From an uncultured Selenomonadales bacterium (GTDB taxonomy: Bacteria; Bacillota; Clostridia; Christensenellales; QALW01), in NCBI GenBank assembly GCA_905200615.1, contig CAJKLB010000005.1, positions 22,217 to 86,216 on the forward strand: a stretch of 64,000 bases of DNA, given 5' to 3'. Below, one piece after another: positions 58,776 through 64,000 of this stretch. The number at the start of each line of letters is the position of its first letter. Positions within the stretch are counted from its first letter, which is position 1. Both the position numbers and the translations under genes were made by a program. The notes under the pieces were generated by a model. It was not told the DNA's origin and ran no database searches. It worked only from the letters and a program-made list of their open reading frames with translations.

Positions 58776-61202
58776 ATGTTACCGATCGCCCCGGAAAATA
58801 TCGTATATGAATTGATCTGCTTTGCAGCTTTCGTCAGCGTCTGTATCGGATTGCTGAAGCTTCGGTATTCCAAAAAGATCAGCGCCCTGATCCTTGCCGG
58901 CAGCATCGCCGTGGCCGCCGTTATACAAATGTCGATTCTTCTGACGGCAGCAAATCCGGTACAGCAGATGCTTACTTTGTTCCCTGTCACAGCGTATCTG
59001 CCGGTCATCATCGCCGTACATATCTTAGCGAAGGGCGGCTTTGCCGCCGCAGTAGCCGCATGGTCCTTTGGGCTGGCTGTACCGTATATCCTGAATCTGT
59101 TCCGTACACTCATGCGGCAGATCTGGAAAACGGACAGCGGAATGCCTGTTACCGATATGTGGCCGGTGGTTCTGGCTGCACTGGTATTAGCCGGGCTTTT
59201 GGTGTTTGCGGCTCTGCGGTTCTGCCGGAAACCGTTTCAGACGTTCCGGTTCAAAAACAAATATGTATGGCTGCTCGCCCCTGTCATTTTAATTTTTCTG
59301 CTGATCTCCTATTTTGAAAGCATGACCTTTGAACCGGTCATTACCGTCATCATCTTTCTGGTTGTCCTGACCATGTTTGTCTTCCTTGTGAAATTTTTAA
59401 ATATCGCGATGTCCGAACAAATCGCCAGAAGCTCGGAACAGGCGATCGCCAGACAGCTCGATATGCAGCGTCAGGAGCTTCTGCGCATCAGCCAGAAGAT
59501 GGAGCAGGGACGGATTTACCGCCATGATATGCGCCATCATTTATCCGTGCTGAATGAGTTGGCCGAAGATGCACAGTCTGAGGAACTGCGGAAGTATATC
59601 AGCAGTCTGGACCTGCGGATCTCAGACATTGAGAAGGAGAGCTATTGCGAAAATACGGTGGTCAATGCGGTCCTGTCCTCCTATATCGGAAAGGCAAGGC
59701 AGAAAAATATCCGCATAGAAGCAAAGGTCAATATCCCAAAAGAGCTGCCGCTGGACGCCTTTGACATCTGCACAATCCTGGCCAACGCGCTGGACAATGC
59801 CGTGGTTGCCTGCGGCGGGCAGAAAGAGCGCTGGATCAATATGGCGCTCTCTCTGCACGATAACGGGAATTTTTCCGTAGATATCAAAAATCCGAGCGAG
59901 ACGCCCGTTGTGTTCGGGAAGGACGGTCTGCCGCTCTCCCGCGGCGGAGAGAGGCATGGCATCGGGCTCAAAAGCATCGATGCGATCGTCAGAAAATACG
60001 GAGGCATCATGCGCTGCACCTGTGAGGACGGTATTTTCCGGCTGAGCGCCGTTCTGTTCGCACCGGAGAATATCCAGCCCGCCGCCAAATCCTTTGGCGT
60101 GAAAAAGGCCGTTACCAATACCGTGACGACGGTACTGCTTGCCGTATGCTTTCTGAACTTCCTGCCGGACACCATGCACGCTGTCGCATCGGTTCCGGTC
60201 CTTGGCGATATGGTACGGCTGCTGGATATCGGCACCTACCGCAAATACTTTTCCTGGGGCTCCAGTACGCTCCAGATGGAGCTTCCCGAAGTCGAATTCC
60301 CTGTGGAAAGCGTAACGGTGGCAGAGGAGCAGCCGGAACAGGCTCAGGCAGCCTCCGGCACAGACGGCCAAGAACCGTCGGAGGAAGCCTCGCCGGAAAG
60401 CACGGCTCCCTCTGCTCCTTCGGCAAGCACGTCGTCGGGCGGCGGGGAAAGCGGCATCACGATACCGTCGGTCCCAGCCATTACACTGCCCGAAGCTCCC
60501 AGTTCCTCCGCGCCGTCAGAGCCGGAACCCGAACCGGACAGTCAGGACGATCCTGCCTCTTCCGCTCCGGAGGAACCAAAACCTGCTGATCCGCAGGAGT
60601 CGCCTTCCAACGAAATACTTCCTCCGGATCTGTCGCCCGGGATCGAAGATATGAACGACCAGATGGAGGCTTATATCGCAGAGATCGAGGAGGAATTTTA
60701 TTATTATTTTTCCATAAAATATAACGGCTATGTGGCGTCGGATACCGGCTACAGCATTCTGCGCAACGATGAACAGATGCTCTCCATCCGGTTTTATACC
60801 ACCGTAAATCTGGGCGGCTCGGCCGAATACAGCCGCTGCTTCACGCTGGACAAGACCTCCGGCAAGGTTCTGAAGCTCGCTGATCTCTTTATGGAGCAAA
60901 GCGATTATATCGGCGCCATCAGCGCGGACATCCTGCGGCAGATGGAGGAACAGGCCGCGGCGGGCGAAGGGGATTATTTTCTTTCCGGCGGGATATGGCC
61001 GGAGGAAGATTGCTTCAAGGCCATCGACGCCGACCAGAATTTCTATATCGACAAAGACGGCAAGCTGGTCATCCTTTTCGAGGAATATGAAGTGGCGCCC
61101 GGCAGCATGGGCGTGCCCCAGTTCACGGTAGAGCCGGAGGTCCTGCAATCGATCCTGCGCCAGCCATCCTTGCTGTCTTTGGCCGGAAAGGAGTCGGAAT
61201 GA
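58776..61202 (+). CDS. Membrane GHKL histidine kinase fused to an RsiV-like DUF3298 domain
   Basis: 808 aa. Residues 1-205 have about six membrane helices. Cytoplasmic kinase at about 215-430: phospho-histidine in YRHDMRHHLSVL (about 248-253), N-box ILANALDNAVVA (about 335), glycine box RHGIGLKSID (about 392). A further helix (TVTTVLLAVCFLNFL, about 450) leads to a P/E/S-rich outer stretch (490-625). The end (about 640-795) is a DUF3298 domain (SIRFYTTVNLGG, TLDKTSGKVLKLADLF, LVILFEEYEVAPGSMG). RsiV uses this fold to bind lysozyme. ATG with TGGAGG; overlaps the regulator by 4 nt. Confidence 0.88.
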   Translation: MLPIAPENIVYELICFAAFVSVCIGLLKLRYSKKISALILAGSIAVAAVIQMSILLTAANPVQQMLTLFPVTAYLPVIIAVHILAKGGFAAAVAAWSFGLAVPYILNLFRTLMRQIWKTDSGMPVTDMWPVVLAALVLAGLLVFAALRFCRKPFQTFRFKNKYVWLLAPVILIFLLISYFESMTFEPVITVIIFLVVLTMFVFLVKFLNIAMSEQIARSSEQAIARQLDMQRQELLRISQKMEQGRIYRHDMRHHLSVLNELAEDAQSEELRKYISSLDLRISDIEKESYCENTVVNAVLSSYIGKARQKNIRIEAKVNIPKELPLDAFDICTILANALDNAVVACGGQKERWINMALSLHDNGNFSVDIKNPSETPVVFGKDGLPLSRGGERHGIGLKSIDAIVRKYGGIMRCTCEDGIFRLSAVLFAPENIQPAAKSFGVKKAVTNTVTTVLLAVCFLNFLPDTMHAVASVPVLGDMVRLLDIGTYRKYFSWGSSTLQMELPEVEFPVESVTVAEEQPEQAQAASGTDGQEPSEEASPESTAPSAPSASTSSGGGESGITIPSVPAITLPEAPSSSAPSEPEPEPDSQDDPASSAPEEPKPADPQESPSNEILPPDLSPGIEDMNDQMEAYIAEIEEEFYYYFSIKYNGYVASDTGYSILRNDEQMLSIRFYTTVNLGGSAEYSRCFTLDKTSGKVLKLADLFMEQSDYIGAISADILRQMEEQAAAGEGDYFLSGGIWPEEDCFKAIDADQNFYIDKDGKLVILFEEYEVAPGSMGVPQFTVEPEVLQSILRQPSLLSLAGKESE

Positions 61203-61924
61203 TGCTGCGGCTCGGCGTTTGTGACGACAGAAAAGAGGATATCGCCTCCATAGAGGCTCTCGTTGGCCGCTTTTTTGCGCGTTATCCGGAGCATCCCGTG
61301 CAGGTGTCCTGCTTTGACAGTCCCTATGATCTGCTGGAGGCGCTGGAGAAAGGCGGCGGATACGACCTGTATCTGCTGGATATCATCATGCCGCATATGT
61401 CGGGTATTGAGCTGGCAAAAAAGATCCGCCAGCGGGGCGAGCGGGCAAAGCTGCTCTTTCTCACCACCTCGCGGGAGTACGGGATCGAAGCCATCGGCGT
61501 CAAGGCGTCCGGATATCTGCTCAAGCCCATAAAGGAGCAGGCGTTTTTTGACGTGCTCTTTTCCTGTATGGAAGAACTGGCGCCGGAAAACCATCCGAGC
61601 GTAATGATCAAAACAAAGCTGGGGCTGACCCGCGTGCAGCTTTCCGAGCTGGTGATGATCGAAAGCTTTGACCATGTCAGGGAGCTGACGCTGCTGGGCG
61701 GCGGTACGCTGGAAACAACCGCCACGCTGTCCGAGCTGGGCGAACTGCTGAAGGAAAGCGCCGCCTTTCTGTTCCCGCACAGGGCGTATATCGTCAATAT
61801 GGAGTATATCCGAAGCATTGGGAACAACCGCATCCTGATGACCAACGGCAAACAGGTTCCGGTCTCCAAAAAGGCGTATGCCGAGGTCAAATCGGCGTAT
61901 CTGGAGTATATGACGCGCTTGTAG
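61199..61924 (+). CDS. LytTR-family response regulator
   Basis: 241 aa. Receiver domain with acidic pair CDD (about 8-10), phospho-aspartate in LYLLDIIM (residue 61) and lysine in LLKPIKEQ. The C-terminal LytTR DNA-binding domain holds IESFDHVREL and FLFPHRAYIVNMEYIRSI. Partner of the upstream kinase; probably binds the direct repeats at 61954-61983. Confidence 0.92.
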   Translation: MMLRLGVCDDRKEDIASIEALVGRFFARYPEHPVQVSCFDSPYDLLEALEKGGGYDLYLLDIIMPHMSGIELAKKIRQRGERAKLLFLTTSREYGIEAIGVKASGYLLKPIKEQAFFDVLFSCMEELAPENHPSVMIKTKLGLTRVQLSELVMIESFDHVRELTLLGGGTLETTATLSELGELLKESAAFLFPHRAYIVNMEYIRSIGNNRILMTNGKQVPVSKKAYAEVKSAYLEYMTRL

Positions 61925-61953
61925 GCTCCTTTTCAAAAACAGAATATGCTGCA

Positions 61954-61983
61954 TTTCACGAAGAAAAAAGGTCGTTTCACGAA
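61954..61983 (+). promoter_or_regulatory. LytTR-type direct-repeat binding site
   Basis: TTTCACGAA occurs at 61954-61962 and 61975-61983, start-to-start 21 bp with a 12-nt gap, the spacing of known LytTR sites. A TATTAT box at 62010-62015 puts the -35 slot at about 61987, immediately downstream, as for class-II activation. Partly overlaps a terminator. Confidence 0.6.
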
Positions 61984-61999
61984 AGAAACGGCCTTTTTT
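61965..61999 (+). terminator. Terminator after the response regulator
   Basis: GGTCGTTTC (61970-61978) pairs with GAAACGGCC (61985-61993), flanked by A- and T-runs. It separates the regulator pair from the secretion genes, so these need their own promoter. Confidence 0.75.
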
Positions 62000-62057
62000 C
62001 TTCGTTTTCTATTATCATAAAACCGTATACAGGCTGTGAAAAGAGGTGAACTGGTGC

Positions 62058-62330
62058 ATGAAAATCGGACACGGTAAAAGGTCTGCGGCCGCCCTGCGGT
62101 TTCAGGACGCCGCATCCTTCAATCAGCTTTTGGATACCAACCGGACGCTTCAGGCCGGTCTCCAGGAACTGGCAGAGCAGATACCGGATATCACGGAGGC
62201 AGACTATATCGCCCGTGTTCTTCGGCTGTTCCGCAGCGCCGGGCTGGAACTGTCGGAACAGGAGTTCCGCACGCTGCTTGCGATGCGAAAGCAGACCGAT
62301 CAGATGCTGCTGCACAGGGAGGGGATATGA
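62058..62330 (+). CDS. Small protein of the SipW-TasA cargo (90 aa)
   Basis: Helical: SAAALRFQDAASFNQLLDTN and IPDITEADYIARVLRLFRSA. No signal peptide. Overlaps the peptidase start (ATGA). Start ATG 62058, 9 nt from GAGGTG; GTG 62046 is an alternative. Unknown function, possibly a cytoplasmic chaperone or regulator of fibre secretion. Confidence 0.7.
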   Translation: MKIGHGKRSAAALRFQDAASFNQLLDTNRTLQAGLQELAEQIPDITEADYIARVLRLFRSAGLELSEQEFRTLLAMRKQTDQMLLHREGI

Positions 62331-63307
62331 AGGAAAACGATTATTTGCAGACGGCGGACGAGCATACCCGTGCATCCGACAGGCTTTTTTTGGAATTTGC
62401 CATCAAAAAATGCTCGCTCACCTTATCCAGGGAAGAGATTCTCTCCGAAACCGAACGGCTGCTCAATAAGATATCCGATGAAAAGGTAGAGGATATCCTG
62501 ACAGAATATCAGGAACGCCGGGCCGGCACGGCAGCCGCAGCCGAATCCCCCTCATCGGAGGAAAGCGCGCTGTCCGGCAGGAGCCGGGACGCGCCCAAGG
62601 CGGAAGTGGCAGCGGCGGAAGTAAAAGCGCCCGAAGCCGGTAAGGCGGTATCGGAAAAGCAGAAAAAAAAGAAAGCGTTTTTTTGGGGTGACCTGCTCTT
62701 TTACGGCGTCCTGATCGCACTGATTGCGGGCGTTGTCCTGCTCGCCGGCAGTGGAAAACAGGGACCGCGTTCCTTTGCGGGCTTTACGATGCAGACGGTG
62801 CTGACAAGCTCCATGGAAAGCGAGTTCCCGAAGGGCTCTCTGGTCATCTCCCGCTACACCGACCCGAACACGCTTCAAATCGGTGACGATATCACCTTTA
62901 TGGCGAGTGAGACCACCACCATTTCCCATCGGATCATCGGCATCGTGGAAAACTACGCCGATACGGGACAGCGGGCGTTTCAGACGCAGGGCGTCATGAA
63001 CGCGGCGCCGGACAGCGAGCTTGTCCCCGCCGTCAATGTGGTGGGCAAGGTCGTATTCCACAGCTACGTACTGGGCAGGGCGGTGGACTTTGTAAAAAGC
63101 TACTGGCCGCTGCTGCTCTTCTTTCTGGTCATCCTGGCCGTGCTGATCCGCGTGTTGCGGTACATCTACGGCAAATCGGACGGCAGCTCCGACGGCACGG
63201 ACTCTTCAAAGCAGAAAAAGCAAAAACAAAAAAGGCGGGGAAAACATCCGCTTTTCCAAACAGCATTATTCAAACGTAAGGAGGACAAGCATGACAGCAA
63301 AACGTAA
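62327..63307 (+). CDS. SipW-type signal peptidase I with N-terminal extension
   Basis: 326 aa. Residues 1-115 are a soluble helical and alanine-rich extension (EHTRASDRLFLEFAIKKCSL, then KAEVAAAEVKAPEAG) not found in ordinary SipW. Two membrane helices flank the catalytic part: serine in TSSMESEFPKGSLVISRY (about 166) and histidine in TTTISHRIIGI (about 205), the Ser-His type. Lysine-rich C-terminus. It should cut the signal peptide of the following TasA-like protein; the two genes overlap. Confidence 0.9.
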   Translation: MKENDYLQTADEHTRASDRLFLEFAIKKCSLTLSREEILSETERLLNKISDEKVEDILTEYQERRAGTAAAAESPSSEESALSGRSRDAPKAEVAAAEVKAPEAGKAVSEKQKKKKAFFWGDLLFYGVLIALIAGVVLLAGSGKQGPRSFAGFTMQTVLTSSMESEFPKGSLVISRYTDPNTLQIGDDITFMASETTTISHRIIGIVENYADTGQRAFQTQGVMNAAPDSELVPAVNVVGKVVFHSYVLGRAVDFVKSYWPLLLFFLVILAVLIRVLRYIYGKSDGSSDGTDSSKQKKQKQKRRGKHPLFQTALFKRKEDKHDSKT

Positions 63308-64000
63308 AAAGACGCTGACCGCCGTGGGCGCGGTGGCTCTGGCAGCTGTGATCGCGCTTGGCGGCACCTTTGCCTGGCAGTCCATCAGCCAGCAGGCGCT
63401 CAACGAAGCGGCGGCCACACTCAACCCCGGCGGGCGTCTGCACGACGACTTCGACGGCCGCAACAAGGACGTCTATGTTGAAAACTTCACCGGCGTGACG
63501 GACGGCACGCCCATCTTCGCCCGGGTACGGCTGGACGAATATATGGAGTTGGGCGCAGAAGCCGGCAAAAATCAGGATGCGCCCGACCGCAGCGTCGACC
63601 CGGTCGTCGCCGGCACATCCATCAGCGACAAGGACACCTGGATCACCCGCACCCCCGACGATGCGGACAGCCCCTTTGCCCGGTACTGGGATTGGAGCAT
63701 GGGCGGCCAGACCACCTATATGCCCACCTTCAACAAGAACAAGGACTCGCTGAAGGCGGACATCAACGGTACATACGAGGGCGACGGAACCGGCACGCCC
63801 TACAACGACTATGTGGATTATTCCGAGTCACAGTACGCAAGTCCGGGCATCACCGCGGAAGCTACCTACGACAATGACAACAACGATATCGAGGACGACG
63901 GCATCCGCACCGAGGAGGAGACCCACACCGCCCAGCAGACCATCAACGGCACGGTCATCACCATGACCGAATGGCTGGAGCGGTGGGAAGCGTATCAAAC
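63291..64000 (+). CDS. TasA/CalY-like secreted fibre protein (C-terminus outside the window)
   Basis: ATG 63291 with AAGGAGG, open to the window end (236 codons). Basic start MTAKRKKTLTAVGAVALAAV, hydrophobic core and GTFAWQSISQQALNEA, the SipW-type signal peptide. FDGRNKDVYVENFTG, then PIFARVRLDEYMELG are TasA-family motifs. Expected to assemble into extracellular fibres after SipW cleavage. Acidic and Asn/Asp-rich further on (YDNDNNDIEDDG). Confidence 0.88.
   Translation, partial: MTAKRKKTLTAVGAVALAAVIALGGTFAWQSISQQALNEAAATLNPGGRLHDDFDGRNKDVYVENFTGVTDGTPIFARVRLDEYMELGAEAGKNQDAPDRSVDPVVAGTSISDKDTWITRTPDDADSPFARYWDWSMGGQTTYMPTFNKNKDSLKADINGTYEGDGTGTPYNDYVDYSESQYASPGITAEATYDNDNNDIEDDGIRTEEETHTAQQTINGTVITMTEWLERWEAYQ

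Larger units (their letters stand above)
27931..64000 (+). mobile_element. Integrative conjugative element of the CTn/Tn1549 kind, right end outside window
   Basis: From just after tRNA-Ser(GCT) to the edge almost every gene belongs to a conjugative element: relaxase, MobC-like protein, VirD4 coupling protein, VirB4, VirB6/TrbL, VirB3/PrgI, an NlpC/P60 hydrolase, sortase, adhesin, methyltransferases and many small conserved ICE proteins, plus a cargo block. The left end cannot be placed exactly (27931-28200). No integrase, excisionase or resistance gene is in view, so the element extends beyond 64 kb. Confidence 0.88.

Overview
The window looks like a chromosome segment from a Gram-positive, low-to-mid GC anaerobe of the class Clostridia (Oscillospiraceae or a relative). 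Reasons: the ribosomal gene order, a short zinc-type S14, consensus -35/-10 promoters with strong GGAGG ribosome sites, spoVG- and abrB-like genes, and a conjugative element of the C. difficile CTn/Tn1549 kind. Family calls come from reading the sequence; no database search was run.

Layout. (1) 1-7855, minus strand: the S10 ribosomal-protein operon from rpsJ to the first codons of rplR, with its promoter and leader. (2) 7.9-18.6 kb: ordinary chromosome. It holds two unknown proteins, a malic enzyme, a small membrane protein divergent from an XRE regulator, a MATE exporter, and a sugar operon. The sugar operon encodes a ROK kinase fused to an allulose-6-phosphate-type epimerase, a zinc dehydrogenase and RpiB, followed by an AraC regulator. 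The spacers carry degenerate repeats and terminators. (3) 18.6-27.4 kb, minus strand: a compact phage head/packaging cassette (small and large terminase, portal, scaffold-like protein, major capsid, connectors, a beta-rich protein, a LysM coiled-coil protein) with no integrase, replication, lysis or lysogeny gene. (4) 27.7-27.9 kb: two tRNA-Ser genes (TGA and GCT). (5) About 28 kb to the right edge: an integrative conjugative element (ICE), cut by the window end.

The ICE has several blocks. An accessory front block (28.2-34.8 kb) has C5 and adenine DNA methyltransferases, AbrB-like and SpoVG-like regulators, a lipoprotein and small conserved proteins. A 1458-aa thioester/CnaB surface adhesin follows. 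The transfer block (39.4-50.9 kb) has a pilin-like protein, VirB6/TrbL, PrgI/VirB3, sortase B, VirB4 and an NlpC/P60 hydrolase. It is interrupted by a HipBA/CtkA-like pair with its own promoter-operator and includes an amidoligase plus gamma-glutamylcyclotransferase pair. The mobilization block (50.9-58.2 kb) has a probable oriT, a MobC-like protein, a relaxase with Sel1 repeats, a reverse-strand DUF3990/DUF3791 module, a TOPRIM protein, the VirD4 coupling protein and an HTH protein. The integrase was not seen and probably lies past 64 kb.

The most unusual part is the cargo at 58.4-64.0 kb. It encodes a membrane histidine kinase that carries, after a second membrane segment, an outward-facing RsiV-like DUF3298 domain. 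Next come a LytTR response regulator, a small protein, a SipW-type signal peptidase with a long N-terminal extension, and the start of a TasA-like fibre protein. Upstream is a long structured leader in which two perfect hairpins compete for the same five bases. Between regulator and peptidase lie 9-bp direct repeats spaced 21 bp apart, the geometry of LytTR sites, just ahead of a possible promoter. I read this as a transferable surface-fibre system controlled by an envelope or host signal; that function is inference.
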